A stretch of 64,000 nt of DNA from NCBI RefSeq assembly GCF_029278605.1, contig NZ_CP119574.1, forward strand, positions 496,001 through 560,000. The letters run 5' to 3'. The translations under genes were made by a program, and so were the position numbers. Below the pieces are notes generated by a model. That model saw only the letters and a list, made by a program, of their open reading frames with translations. It ran no database searches and was not told the origin of the DNA. The stretch comes from Cupriavidus sp. WKF15. GTDB taxonomy: Bacteria > Pseudomonadota > Gammaproteobacteria > Burkholderiales > Burkholderiaceae. Below, in pieces: positions 44,518 to 53,975 of the stretch (positions within the stretch are counted from its first letter, which is position 1; each line of letters begins with the position of its first letter).

Positions 44518-45900
44518 CTAGCGGTCCCAGCGGGTCCGCAGAAATCCAACCAGACTAATGGTCGCTGCCACGGCAATGCTGACGGCCACCAGTACGAAAG
44601 CCGTATGCAAGCTTGCGTAGCCTTGCAGGACCAGCACCATGGCAGTCAGCGCAAATACGCAGCGCACCACACTTGCGGTCATCGGCCAGAGGATGCGTTG
44701 TGCGCCCTGACCTGCAAAGTAGAGCTCGAAAATCACGCCGATCGCCGCATAGAAAGGCGCTACCAGATGCAGGTATTGGGCGCCCACCGCCATCACGGCG
44801 CTATCGCTGGTAAACAAGCCCAGCCAGAGTTGCGGGAAGAGCGAGACAACCAGTCCGCCCAGGCCAACCACGCCGGCAACAAACAGTACGTTCACGATCG
44901 CCACGCGCCGGGCACGCGCCACGTTGCCCGCACCCAGGTTCGTGCCCACCAGCGTGATCGCGGCGGTTCCGAATCCGAACATCACCGGCACCAGCAGCAG
45001 CTCGAGGCGTGAGGCAATGCCGTAGCCGGCGATGGCGGCGACGCTCACGGCACCGGCCGCAGCGGTCAGCGCGTTGACTGAGGTGGCCGACATGACGGCG
45101 TTGATCGACGACAGCAAGCCGACGCCAAGCATCGCACTGAAATGCTTGCGTTGCAGCGGATAGCGGCGCAGGCGCAACGTTGACGAGGGCAAACGCATGT
45201 AGACGACCACCACGCCCAGCGCGGCGATATTGCACAGCACCTGGGCGACGCCGGCGCCCGCCACACCCATGCGGGGCGCACCCAGCCAGCCGTTAATCAG
45301 TACCGGTGACAGTATCAGGCCGGCAACTGCGCCGCCCAGGATGATCATCGCCGGCACCTTGACGTTGCCGGCGCCGCGCAGCGCCGCCTGCAGCAGCAGG
45401 AGTATCCAGAACGGGATCGCGCCTCCAAACAGGATGTTGGAGTAGAGCACCGCCTGGTCCAGCGATGGTCCGCTGCCACCCAGGCTGCGGTACAGTGCCG
45501 GTCCGGCCAACAGCACCACCAGGGAGGACAGTGCACCTGCCATGGCGCCGGTGATCACCGCATGCCAGGCCAGGCTTTCCGCCTCGTCCTGGCGGCGGGC
45601 GCCGGTGGCGCGGGCGATCGTCGACGACACCCCGCCCCCGATGCCGGCACTCGCTATCGTGGTCATCATGACCATGACGGGAACCACCAGGGATGCGGCG
45701 GCGATCGCTTTCACGCCTAGTGCGCTGACAAAATAGGTCTCGGCGACACTGACCAAGGTCGTCATGAACAGCACTGCAACCGTCGGCAAGGCAAGGCGGA
45801 TCAAATTTGACAACAACGGACCGTGGAGCAGTCTGTTGGCCGGCAGGTTATCCGGAGGCGGAGAAATCTTCTCGGCCTGATTGGCAAGCGTAGCGGGCAT
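44518..45900 (-). CDS. MATE-family multidrug efflux transporter
   Basis: A 460-residue protein with 12 predicted helices arranged as two similar halves (N half LIRLALPTVAVLFMTTLVSV..; C half FSAMLGVGLLSSINAVMSAT..) and the MATE-typical GxGTAAITLVGTNLGAGNVARA. MATE pumps use H+ or Na+ gradients to export cationic compounds. The starting codon is ATG 45900. Substrate unknown. Confidence 0.92.
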   Translation of the reverse strand: MPATLANQAEKISPPPDNLPANRLLHGPLLSNLIRLALPTVAVLFMTTLVSVAETYFVSALGVKAIAAASLVVPVMVMMTTIASAGIGGGVSSTIARATGARRQDEAESLAWHAVITGAMAGALSSLVVLLAGPALYRSLGGSGPSLDQAVLYSNILFGGAIPFWILLLLQAALRGAGNVKVPAMIILGGAVAGLILSPVLINGWLGAPRMGVAGAGVAQVLCNIAALGVVVVYMRLPSSTLRLRRYPLQRKHFSAMLGVGLLSSINAVMSATSVNALTAAAGAVSVAAIAGYGIASRLELLLVPVMFGFGTAAITLVGTNLGAGNVARARRVAIVNVLFVAGVVGLGGLVVSLFPQLWLGLFTSDSAVMAVGAQYLHLVAPFYAAIGVIFELYFAGQGAQRILWPMTASVVRCVFALTAMVLVLQGYASLHTAFVLVAVSIAVAATISLVGFLRTRWDR

Positions 45901-45931
45901 GATCGTTTGTAAGAGGATGCGTGGTCGTGGT

Positions 45932-46867
45932 TCAGGCGGTCGCGGCGGCTCGGGTGAATTCCGCAGCGTGCGCCTCCACGAACTCGCGCATGCTCATCGG
46001 CGCACGGCCCGTCAGCCGCGTGAAGTCGTCCGTCATGCGGTCGTAGCGGCCCTGCTGATGCAAGCGCGCCATCGCGGCGAGGTGCGCCAGCAGATGCGCC
46101 GGAAGACCGGCGTCGCGCATCCTGCCGATCCAGGCGTCAACCGGCACGTCGCGGTAGATGATCTCGCGCCCGAGCACCTCGGAGAAGATCTTCGCGAAAT
46201 GCGTCAGGTCGGTCGACTCGGGACCGGTGAGGTTGTAGATGCGGCCGATGTGCGCAGCCGGCTCGTCCAGCACCAAGGCGACGGCGAGCGCGACGTCCAC
46301 CGCAGAGATGGGCGCGGTGCGGCCGCCGCCAAGTGGCAGCACGAGCGCATCGCTGTCGCGCACGCCCGTCGCGGCGGCCGCCAGGAAGAAGCCTTCCAGG
46401 AACACCGTCGGCCGCATCGTGACGACCGGCAGGCCGGACCACGCAAGCGCCTGCTCGGCGAGCCAGTGCAGCTTGTGCTGGGGGCTGTCGGTTGTCTCGG
46501 TGATGCTCATTTGCGTGATCGTCATCTGCGAAATGTTCACGATGGCCTCGACGCCGTGGTGACGGGCGACAGCAGCAATGTTGACGGTGGCCTCGAGATA
46601 GGCCGCGGAGACCGACATGCCGAAGTAAATGCGTTTGCAGCCCTCGACGGCGCAATGCACCGACGCGAGGTCGGTCAGGTCGCCCACTACCACCTCAGCG
46701 CCGAGGCGGCGAAGGCCTTCCGCGCGCGCGTCCTCCCGTCGCACCATGGCGCGCACCTTGTGGCCCTGGGCCAGCAGCATCTCGGTGACGCTGCGGCCGA
46801 TGGCGCCGACCGCCCCGGCGGCGCCGGTCACGAGGATGGGAAAATCGATGTCTAAAAGGGGGGTCAT
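45932..46867 (-). CDS. NmrA-like NAD(P)-binding oxidoreductase/sensor
   Basis: A 311-residue Rossmann protein with the dinucleotide motif VTGAAGAVGAIGRSV at residues 12-26. The usual catalytic Tyr-x-x-x-Lys of SDR enzymes is not evident, as in NmrA/YlbE-type proteins that sense redox cofactors or reduce quinones. ATG 46867 has AAGGAA 5 nt upstream; a longer open frame to 47233 is not supported. Divergent from the LysR gene, its likely regulator. Confidence 0.85.
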   Translation of the reverse strand: MTPLLDIDFPILVTGAAGAVGAIGRSVTEMLLAQGHKVRAMVRREDARAEGLRRLGAEVVVGDLTDLASVHCAVEGCKRIYFGMSVSAAYLEATVNIAAVARHHGVEAIVNISQMTITQMSITETTDSPQHKLHWLAEQALAWSGLPVVTMRPTVFLEGFFLAAAATGVRDSDALVLPLGGGRTAPISAVDVALAVALVLDEPAAHIGRIYNLTGPESTDLTHFAKIFSEVLGREIIYRDVPVDAWIGRMRDAGLPAHLLAHLAAMARLHQQGRYDRMTDDFTRLTGRAPMSMREFVEAHAAEFTRAAATA

Positions 46868-47065
46868 AACGTTTCCTTGGGAATCAGGTTGTGAGGGAAG
46901 GGATAGGAATCGGCGCTGCATACTGCGCATGCGACAGTCATTGAAATTCAGTTCCCGCGACACGGAAGCTCTTCGCCCGCGATCGCCTTGATCGAGCGCG
47001 CGCCGACCGTCTACTGCGTTGAAACCGCACCGCCGGCGTCGGACAGGGTGCGCGATGGGGCTAGT

Positions 47066-47084
47066 GTGGGTCTGAAGGACCCAC
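47066..47084. promoter_or_regulatory. Palindrome in the NmrA/LysR divergent promoter
   Basis: GTGGGTC-TGAAG-GACCCAC, a perfect 7-bp inverted repeat, flanked by direct CTAGTG/ACTAGTG words (47061-47066 and 47089-47095). It lies 39 nt before the LysR start and fits a LysR-type operator. Confidence 0.5.
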
Positions 47085-47122
47085 TTGACTAGTGCAATGT
47101 TCTGAAGCCAATATTGCACGGC

Positions 47123-48064
47123 ATGAAAACATATGACCTGAACCTGCTGCGCACGCTGGACGCGTTGCTGGCCGCCGGCAGCGTCACCGGCGCCGCCGAT
47201 CGGCTTCACCTGAGCGTGCCGGCGACCAGCCACGCGCTCGCGCGCCTGCGCGAACTCACTGGCGATCCGCTCCTGGTGCGCGCTGGCCGGCGCCTTGTGC
47301 CCACACCGCGTGCCGTGGCGCTGCGCGAGCCGGTGGCGCAGTGGATTGCGCAGGCCGCGGCGCTGGTGCAGGCGCCGCGCGGTGACGACTTGGCGGCCAC
47401 TGAACGGAGCTTCGTCGTGCGCGCGCCGGACGGCTTCGCGATCGCCTTCGGCGGTGCCCTCGGCGCCGCGCTGGCGGCAGAAATGCCGCGCGCCCAGTTA
47501 CGCTTCGTGACCGAGACACAAGACGACGACGGTGCGCTGCGCGACGGTCGCGTCGACCTCGACATCGGTACGTTCAGGCCGCGAGAACCCGAGATCGAAG
47601 TCGTCGACCTGTTCCCCCAATCTCTGATCGCGGTCGTGCGCGCCGGTCATCCGTTTGCCGCCCGCCCTGCGACCGCGCGCCGCTACGCAGCACAGTCGCA
47701 CATTGACGTGCAGCGCCGCGCAGGCGCGCCATCGGCAGTCGATGACGCGCTGGCCGCGCTCGGCCTGGCGCGGCGCGTCGTGCTCACCGTGGCGAATGCC
47801 AGCGCGGCGCCCGTCATCGCCGCACGGGGCGACTTCGTCGCCACTCTCAGCGAGCGATTGGGGCGGGCGATGGCGCCCGGCCTCGGTCTCGTGGTGGTGC
47901 CGCTGCCGTTCCTGCCGCGCGGCGAGACGGTAGTCATGGCATGGCATCCGCGCCACGCAGCCGATCCGGCGCACGCGTGGCTGCGGCGGCAGGTGCCGGC
48001 AGCGATCGCCGCCGCCGGTGCCGCCCAGGGCTATCGGATGGTCTCGGCCCCTTCGACGACGTGA
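47123..48064 (+). CDS. LysR-family transcriptional regulator
   Basis: A 313-residue protein. The N-terminal helix-turn-helix is unusually clear (YDLNLLRTLDALLAAGSVTG, then AADRLHLSVPATSHALARLRE), followed by a periplasmic-binding-type effector domain. ATG 47123 begins at the conserved MKTYDLNLL. It probably controls the divergent NmrA-like gene through the palindrome between them. Very high GC in its third positions. Confidence 0.9.
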   Translation: MKTYDLNLLRTLDALLAAGSVTGAADRLHLSVPATSHALARLRELTGDPLLVRAGRRLVPTPRAVALREPVAQWIAQAAALVQAPRGDDLAATERSFVVRAPDGFAIAFGGALGAALAAEMPRAQLRFVTETQDDDGALRDGRVDLDIGTFRPREPEIEVVDLFPQSLIAVVRAGHPFAARPATARRYAAQSHIDVQRRAGAPSAVDDALAALGLARRVVLTVANASAAPVIAARGDFVATLSERLGRAMAPGLGLVVVPLPFLPRGETVVMAWHPRHAADPAHAWLRRQVPAAIAAAGAAQGYRMVSAPSTT

Positions 48065-48681
48065 GCGCAGGCATGCCTGCGGCGCACGGCGACTGACGGG
48101 GAGAGGGATCCGCTTGCGGGCTGGGCACAATGGTGCCCGGCCCCAACTGAGGTGGCGGAAATAATCGCTCGCAGGCCGGCCTGATGCCCGGCCGAATTGA
48201 GACCGGGCGCGCGGCTTGAATTTACCCAATGAAAGTAACGAAGCCACTTTCGTCGCCGCCGGAGACGAAAGTCCGTTAGCGGGGCTGAAGCCGACATTCG
48301 AACGACCGAGTGACCGCGCGGGCCAATGACGTTTCATGGCCGACTTCAGGTGCCCGAGGGGAGGGCGCGGGTCGGCGCTACCCGACCATTCTCCGCAGCA
48401 GGCCGGTTTAATTGTTCCAACTCAGACGAGCAGGCGGCAATGGAGGAGATCAGACTAATGTTGTCGGATTTGCCAATGACGTGGCGAACGACAGGTGGAG
48501 GGCTGACCGCCATCCACCGCTATCAGTGCGATGCATGATGGCCCGTCGGCCGACGCATGGCCTGAATTTCCAGCCCAGTACGGGATTCGCAGGAACTTGC
48601 TACATTGCTGACTTCTGGCAAAAACAGCCCCACGCTGCTGCCCGCTCACCGCAAACCGACAGCCCAAGGAGGAGACATCGA
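48065..48681. other. Intergenic region with degenerate GAATGACCG-type repeat
   Basis: Around 48296-48360: ATTCGAACGACCGAGTGACCG and CCAATGACGTTTCATGGCCG, the same word set as near 10040, 10930, 14040 and 52270. A hairpin is possible at ACTTTCGTCGCC..GGAGACGAAAGT (48247-48272). No gene recognised. Confidence 0.4.
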
Positions 48682-49818
48682 ATGCGCACCGCACTTCAAC
48701 TTCGTTCGAAAATCAAGAGCAGCGGTGAACTCGAGTTGTCGCTAGACAGCATCGACACGCCGCACCCCGGCCCGGATGAAGTGCTCATCCGCATTGAAGC
48801 CTCTCCCCTCAACCCGTCCGATCTCGGTCTGCTGTTCGGTGCTGCTGACATGAGCACAGCCAAGGCCAGCGGCACGGCCGAGCGCCCCGTAGTCACCGCG
48901 CGTGTTCCGGAAGGCGCGATGCGCAGCATGGCGGGCCGCCTGGATGTGTCCATGCCGGTTGGCAATGAGGGCGCGGGCTTGGTCGTCGATGCAGGCTCGT
49001 CCCCTGCGGCGCAAGCCTTGATGGGCAAGACTGTGGCTGCCATCGGCGGCGCGATGTACTCGCAGTACCGCTGCATTCCCGCGGACCAGTGCCTGGTCCT
49101 TCCCGAAGGCGCCACGCCTGCTGACGGCGCGTCGTCATTCGTCAACCCGCTCACCGCACTGGGCATGGTTGAGACCATGCGGCTCGAAGGACATAGCGCC
49201 CTGGTGCACACCGCCGCGGCGTCCAACCTGGGCCAGATGCTCAATCAGATCTGTCTCAAGGATGGCATCAAGCTGGTGAACATCGTGCGGAAGCAAGAGC
49301 AGGTGGACCTGCTCAAGGCACAAGGTGCGGTCCACGTCTGCAACGCCGCGTCGCCCACGTTCATGCAGGACCTCACCGAGGCACTCGTCGCCACTGGCGC
49401 AACGATCGCGTTCGACGCCACGGGCGGCGGCAAGCTCGGCGGCCAGATCCTCACCTGCATGGAAGCAGCCTTGAACAAGTCGGCCCGCGAATACAGCCGC
49501 TATGGCTCGACCACCCACAAGCAGGTCTACCTTTACGGCGGCCTGGACACAAGCCCGACCGAGTTTAACCGCAACTTCGGCATGGCGTGGGGCATGGGCG
49601 GCTGGCTGGTGTTCCCGTTCCTGCAAAAGATCGGGCGCGAGCGGGCCAACGCGCTGAAGCAACGCGTGGTGGCGGAGCTGAAGACCACCTTTGCCAGCCA
49701 TTACTCGAAAGAGATCTCGCTGGCCGAGGCACTGGACCTGGACGTGATCGCCGTCTACAACAAGCGTGCGACGGGGGAGAAGTACCTGATCAACCCGAAC
49801 AAGGGCCTGGCTGGATAA
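48682..49818 (+). CDS. MDR-superfamily alcohol dehydrogenase/quinone reductase-like protein
   Basis: A 378-residue medium-chain dehydrogenase/reductase. N-terminal GroES-like fold (GPDEVLIRIEASPLNPSDLG) and cofactor domain. The usual glycine-rich cofactor motif is modified to HTAAASNLGQ, and structural-zinc cysteines are absent, so it belongs among the zinc-independent members. AAGGAGG (48666-48672) lies 9 nt before the ATG. A substrate cannot be assigned. Confidence 0.82.
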   Translation: MRTALQLRSKIKSSGELELSLDSIDTPHPGPDEVLIRIEASPLNPSDLGLLFGAADMSTAKASGTAERPVVTARVPEGAMRSMAGRLDVSMPVGNEGAGLVVDAGSSPAAQALMGKTVAAIGGAMYSQYRCIPADQCLVLPEGATPADGASSFVNPLTALGMVETMRLEGHSALVHTAAASNLGQMLNQICLKDGIKLVNIVRKQEQVDLLKAQGAVHVCNAASPTFMQDLTEALVATGATIAFDATGGGKLGGQILTCMEAALNKSAREYSRYGSTTHKQVYLYGGLDTSPTEFNRNFGMAWGMGGWLVFPFLQKIGRERANALKQRVVAELKTTFASHYSKEISLAEALDLDVIAVYNKRATGEKYLINPNKGLAG

Positions 49819-50113
49819 ATCGCCCCGGGGCGCCTTGCGCGCCCACCGTGTCAAGAATCTGCCTCTGCGCCATAGTCAGCGGCGCTACGCTGCCGGCCGG
49901 CAATGGGTGAGCGCCTTCCAGTTCCTCGGCGGTGTAGAAGCTCACCCAGATACTGCCCTGGCAGTCATCGCGCACCAGGGGCAAGTCCAGCGCAACGCTG
50001 GGTGCCGCGAGCATCAATGGCGTTCCCCGCTTGGCGTTGCCATGGGTCAGCGGCATTGCCAGACCGGCGTTGCGTGCGGCCTCAGCACGTTCGATCCGTG
50101 CGAAGATCGTCAT
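49790..50113 (-). CDS. Possible small hypothetical protein
   Basis: A frame of 107 residues (MTIFARIERAEAARNAGLAM ..DDCQGSIWVSFYTAEELEGA..). Composition is fairly protein-like, but it overlaps the 3' end of the convergent dehydrogenase gene by 29 nt and has no strong ribosome site. Could be real or a chance frame. Confidence 0.35.
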   Translation of the reverse strand: MTIFARIERAEAARNAGLAMPLTHGNAKRGTPLMLAAPSVALDLPLVRDDCQGSIWVSFYTAEELEGAHPLPAGSVAPLTMAQRQILDTVGAQGAPGRFIQPGPCSG

Positions 50114-50215
50114 GCCCTTGTCCAATTGGCCGCCGGCTTCTGCCGGAGATGCCGCGGCCGTCTCTGGCTTGAACGAGACGGTCGCAGTTTAAGCATTCAC
50201 AACGACGTGCCTGCT

Positions 50216-50794
50216 TCAAATCGCAGTAGGGTTGGCCTGCATGATTAGCACCTTTGTGTTTGCGAGAATCTGCCGTGCAAGGCTGGCGTCACCCGCCGCC
50301 CGCGACATACTCACCGCGCCGACGATGGCGGTGAGAATCGCCGTTGCGCGGGCGGTCGCCGCCTCGCCGCTGCCGATGGTCTGCGCAATCTGCTGCACGT
50401 TTTTGTTGAACTGTTCGGCAATGACCTGCTGGACCTGCGGGCCTGCGTAGCGTGCTTCTCCGGCGAGCGTGCAAATGCCGCAGCCGCCCGTCGGATCGGC
50501 CACATGAGCGGGATCAAGCCACGTATCCACTACTTGTTCAAGAGTGGGTTTCTTCTTGCGCGAAAAAAGCGCATCGAGCTTGGTCTGGCCTCTATCCATG
50601 GCGCGCCTGGCCGCCTCGGCAATCATTGCGTCGCGAGACTCGAAATGCCCATAGAAGGCCCCCTTGGTGAGGCCCGCGTTCTGCATCAACTCCGCCACAG
50701 CAACGCTATCAAGCCCTCGTTCGCTTATCTGACGTGCGGCTTCGTCCAGGATGCGCTCTCGGCTGGCCGCCTTCTCTGCTTGTGAATGTCCCAT
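50216..50794 (-). CDS. TetR-family transcriptional regulator
   Basis: A 192-residue regulator: ILDEAARQISERGLDSVAVA, then ELMQNAGLTKGAFYGHFESR, the TetR helix-turn-helix. The C-terminal domain has a CGIC pair (residues around 105-108). It is divergent from the gene at 50939, and the space between holds a direct repeat that is the likely operator. Confidence 0.92.
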   Translation of the reverse strand: MGHSQAEKAASRERILDEAARQISERGLDSVAVAELMQNAGLTKGAFYGHFESRDAMIAEAARRAMDRGQTKLDALFSRKKKPTLEQVVDTWLDPAHVADPTGGCGICTLAGEARYAGPQVQQVIAEQFNKNVQQIAQTIGSGEAATARATAILTAIVGAVSMSRAAGDASLARQILANTKVLIMQANPTAI

Positions 50795-50828
50795 TGCTTA
50801 GCAATCCCAACACACTGATACTTGACAA

Positions 50829-50868
50829 TCTGCAGTACGAACGTAATACTGATTCTGCAGTGCGAATG
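50829..50868. promoter_or_regulatory. Direct repeat, candidate TetR operator
   Basis: TCTGCAGTACGAACG (50829-50843) and TCTGCAGTGCGAATG (50854-50868) are 25 nt apart, in the gap between the TetR gene and its divergent neighbour. Confidence 0.5.
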
Positions 50869-50938
50869 ACCTGCACATTATACCGCGCCGGCAGCCGCGT
50901 GAATCGGCGGAAAGGCATATCAGTGAAAGGAGCAGTTG

Positions 50939-51661
50939 ATGAGCGCATTACTTGAACAAGCAGTCGGGGCCCACGGAGGGATCAAGAACTGGAGGAAGCT
51001 CCGCGCCGTATCCGCCAGACTGGATATCGGCGGTGCCCTATGGCAGGTCAAGGGGCAACCTGAAATGTTCAGGGACGTCGAACTGGAGGCGGACCTGCGA
51101 ACGGAACGCCTTGCGATGACGTCGCAGACTGCCGGTTGGAAAGGCCATTTCACGCCGGACCTGGTGCGAATCGAATCGTTAAAAGGAGATTGGATCGAAG
51201 AGCGCCACGCGCCAAGGACGTCGTATGAAGGCCATACTCTGCAGACCCAGTGGGACCGCTTGCATGCGTTGTACTTTGGCAGCTACGCCCTCTGGACCTA
51301 CCTGACCATACCGTTTCTCTATACATACCCAGGCTTCCATACGGAAGTGTTGCCCGAATGGAAAGAAAACGGAGAGGTGTGGCAGCGGCTGAAGGTGACG
51401 TTCCCGGACTCGATTGCGAGCCATAGCCGGGAGCAGATCTCCTATTTCGGCAAAGACGGCCTGCTGCGCCGCCACGATTTCACAGTGGAGGTGGTGAATG
51501 GTGCGCCCGGCGCCAACTACGCATCGAACTATCAGAACGTTGGCGGCATCATCGTCCCGATGTCGCGTCGCGTCTATGCCTATGACACGGCAGGACAAAA
51601 GATCGCTGACCCGCTTCTCGTGTCCATCGATTTTCGTTCGGTTGCATGGCGCACGGACTGA
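50939..51661 (+). CDS. Protein of unknown function, divergent from TetR
   Basis: A 240-residue protein (MSALLEQAVGAHGGIKNWRK..). No signal peptide. The rhythm of short beta strands (LRTERLAMTSQTAGWKGHFT.. DLVRIESLKGDWIEERHAPR..) suggests a beta-rich or LolA-like fold, but this is a guess. AAGGAG lies 6 nt before ATG 50939. Likely controlled by the adjacent TetR. Confidence 0.72.
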   Translation: MSALLEQAVGAHGGIKNWRKLRAVSARLDIGGALWQVKGQPEMFRDVELEADLRTERLAMTSQTAGWKGHFTPDLVRIESLKGDWIEERHAPRTSYEGHTLQTQWDRLHALYFGSYALWTYLTIPFLYTYPGFHTEVLPEWKENGEVWQRLKVTFPDSIASHSREQISYFGKDGLLRRHDFTVEVVNGAPGANYASNYQNVGGIIVPMSRRVYAYDTAGQKIADPLLVSIDFRSVAWRTD

Positions 51662-51785
51662 GCCTGTGTTCTGAACAGTCTTGTCGCGTTGTGGCGCGTA
51701 CTACCCCTTCAAATCCCAAAGGCACGAATGGTTTGCTCTGGCTGAACCTTCCGTGCACCAGTAAAAGGGGTTCCGGCCATGAAAG

Positions 51786-51995
51786 CCCATCATCTTCAAA
51801 GACCTGACTATTCGTGGCTTCTCGATAGGAAACCCTCACTTCGCCAATCAAATCACCGATGGTGTCAGCCGCGCAGATGGTGGTATCGGGCAGATGTCAG
51901 TTCCCATCGCGGCGGAATACGGACTCGAGGAAATCGGTGCTGCGATCGTCCATGCCGAGAAGGGCGGAAAAATTCTGCTGAAGGTGGCTAGTTAG
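51786..51995 (+). pseudogene. Zinc-type alcohol dehydrogenase/quinone reductase, C-terminal remnant
   Basis: Seventy codons reading PIIFKDLTIRGFSIGNPHFA..QMSVPIAAEYGLEEIGAAIV then HAEKGGKILLKVAS and a stop. This is the C-terminal end of MDR-family quinone reductases (..LIFKxxTxRGF..P.A..Y.L..I..A..H...GGKVLL). No N-terminal part or start nearby. Confidence 0.6.
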
Positions 51996-52591
51996 AAAAA
52001 GGGAAACAGCGGAGGCTCCGCCCTGAATGTCAACGACGGGCGGGGCCGCAATTTGCTCGTAGCAGACATTCGGATGTCCGGCCTGGCGCATCGGCGAACC
52101 TCGCTTATGGCCGAACCCGGTCAACGGAGGGGGAGGGAGGCGATCGTCGTCTGCGCAGCCATTTGTACAGCGCGCCTCGTCAGTGTGATTTCGAGATCAG
52201 TGGGTCTGGGGCATATCGGTATGAATGCGATTCGACGGCGTCCAGTTTCTTGAATGGCGCAAGCCGGTTTCGAATGACCGACTCAAGCTAGAGGAGCAAC
52301 TGGCCGTATCCGACAACCCTTCTCCGTCGCGGGGGTAGTGATACCAGTGACCGGTGTTTGACTACGACTAGACATCGTATTCTTCGGGTGCTTTCCGCCG
52401 GGTACCATCAGAGCAGTCGATGCCGAATTCGACGCCTGGCTAAGGAACGTTTCAAGGTGCGATTACGCTTTACGCGCGTGTCGGCGGGCAGCCGATCCGG
52501 TGGGCTTGTCTGCGCGTTGTTGTGGCTGGCGTGCGCGAGACTCGTCGTGCATTGTTTTTACCGGGTTGCAATCAGGCCGCGCGAAGCACCG
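51996..52591. other. Gap without a recognised gene
   Basis: Carries another degenerate GAATGACCG-type stretch (52267-52340: TTTCGAATGACCGACTCAAG..). Nothing else supported. Confidence 0.35.
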
Positions 52592-53923
52592 TCAGTAGGT
52601 ATGATCGGCAATCACGCGGGCCACCGCCTGAAGTGAATGCCTGAGCGCGTCCATGCTGACGGAGCCCAGCGCCAGCCGTATCGCACGCGGAACCGTACCG
52701 GACGTAGAGAACGGATGCGCCGTGGAGACCGAGATCCGCTCCCGCATCAGCGCCATGGCGATCGCGTCCGCGCGGACCTCCTCTTCCAGGGGAAGCCAGA
52801 CGAAGTACGAAGCGGGATGACTGATTCGCTTGATCCCGCCGAGCACTTCAGAGGCAAGACGCTGGCGCGCCGCTGCATCCTGTCGCTTGGCGGCTTCCAG
52901 TCTTGCCACCGTGCCGTCCTCGATCCAGCCGCAGGCCATGGTTGTCATGATCGCGGGTGTATTCCAGGTCGTCGCGCGGATGGTTCTCTCGAGCTTGGGT
53001 ACGAGTTCGCGCGGGGCGCAAACAAAGCCGACGCGCAGCCCCGTTGCCACGCTCTTTGACAGGCTCGATACATTCACTGTTGTCTCCGGCGCGAGCGACG
53101 CCAACGGAGGCGGTGCATCATCGGCCAGGAAGGCGTAGGCGGCGTCTTCGATGATTAGCAGGCCATGCTGGCGCGCAATGCTGACGAACTGCCGACGTCG
53201 GCTTGCGCTCATCACCCAGCCGAGCGGATTGTGCAGCGTCGGCATGGTGTACACGGCGCGAACCCGTCTTTGGGTGCACAAGTGCAGCAATGCGTTCAGA
53301 TCGGGGCCCTGTGCGCCGGCTGGAAGCGGCGCGAGTTCCAGGCGGTTGGCCTCGGCGGCGAGCTTGAATCCCGGGTAAGTCAGGGCGTCCACGGCTACCA
53401 CGTCGCCCGGTTCGAGCGCGGCCATGGCTGTCATCGTCAATCCATGCTGGGCGCCGCTCGTCAGCAGGACGGTGTCCGCTGATGCCGGCACGCCGCGGTT
53501 CGCCAGATGCCGTGCCACCACTTCGCGTTCGTGCTCGCGCCCGCCGTGAGGCTGGTAGCGAAGCAGCGCTTCCAGCTCGCCCGCGGCTGCGAGCTGGCGC
53601 AGCGCCGTCCGAAGGAGTTCTGTCTGGTCCGGCAAGGCGGGGTAGTTGAAGCTCAGGTCGACCGTGTCGGCGCTCCAGGCCAGCAAGTCGACGCCCTGGC
53701 CACGGGGCAGTGCCTCCTTGACGAACGTGCCGCGTCCGGTTTCTCCACTCACCAGCCCCATTTCCTGAAGCTCAGCGTAGACGCGCGTGGCTGTGACCAG
53801 CGCGAGTCCTTCGCGCGCCGCAAGGTCGCGGTGCGTCGGCAGCCGCGTGCCGGGACGCAATCGCCCGGCGCGAATGTCGTCCGCGAGGCGGTCGACCAGT
53901 TGCTTGTAGCGAGCCTGGCGCAT
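52592..53923 (-). CDS. MocR/PdxR-family GntR-aminotransferase regulator
   Basis: A 443-residue regulator with a winged helix (RYKQLVDRLADDIRAGRLRP..TRLPTHRDLAAREGLALVTA) and an aminotransferase-like domain with the PLP lysine in NVSSLSKSVATGLR (K290 counting from ATG 53923). An in-frame TTG at 53944 adds 7 residues; neither start has a clear ribosome site. It is divergent from the DJ-1/PfpI gene, its likely target. Confidence 0.9.
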   Translation of the reverse strand: MRQARYKQLVDRLADDIRAGRLRPGTRLPTHRDLAAREGLALVTATRVYAELQEMGLVSGETGRGTFVKEALPRGQGVDLLAWSADTVDLSFNYPALPDQTELLRTALRQLAAAGELEALLRYQPHGGREHEREVVARHLANRGVPASADTVLLTSGAQHGLTMTAMAALEPGDVVAVDALTYPGFKLAAEANRLELAPLPAGAQGPDLNALLHLCTQRRVRAVYTMPTLHNPLGWVMSASRRRQFVSIARQHGLLIIEDAAYAFLADDAPPPLASLAPETTVNVSSLSKSVATGLRVGFVCAPRELVPKLERTIRATTWNTPAIMTTMACGWIEDGTVARLEAAKRQDAAARQRLASEVLGGIKRISHPASYFVWLPLEEEVRADAIAMALMRERISVSTAHPFSTSGTVPRAIRLALGSVSMDALRHSLQAVARVIADHTY

Positions 53924-53930
53924 GCTGGAG

Positions 53931-53952
53931 TGTATCCATGACAATTATTTGA
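53931..53952. promoter_or_regulatory. 22-bp motif, copy 1, in the MocR/DJ-1 divergent promoter
   Basis: Starts TGTATCCATGACAATT and ends ATTTGA. An identical 22-bp copy occurs at 56053-56074 upstream of the MarR gene. MocR regulators bind such A/T-rich motifs in divergent promoters, so a shared operator is likely, but this is inferred. Confidence 0.55.
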
Positions 53953-53975
53953 GCGTATTGATTATCCGCTCCAGA

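Noticed and set aside
45881..46855. A 324-residue plus-strand frame opposite the NmrA-like gene
   Set aside because: Arg/His/Gly-rich shadow; the minus-strand Rossmann protein with a good ribosome site explains the region.
47498..48337. A 279-residue frame antisense to the LysR gene
   Set aside because: Arg/Gly/His-rich, no ribosome site, extends into repeat-containing intergenic DNA.
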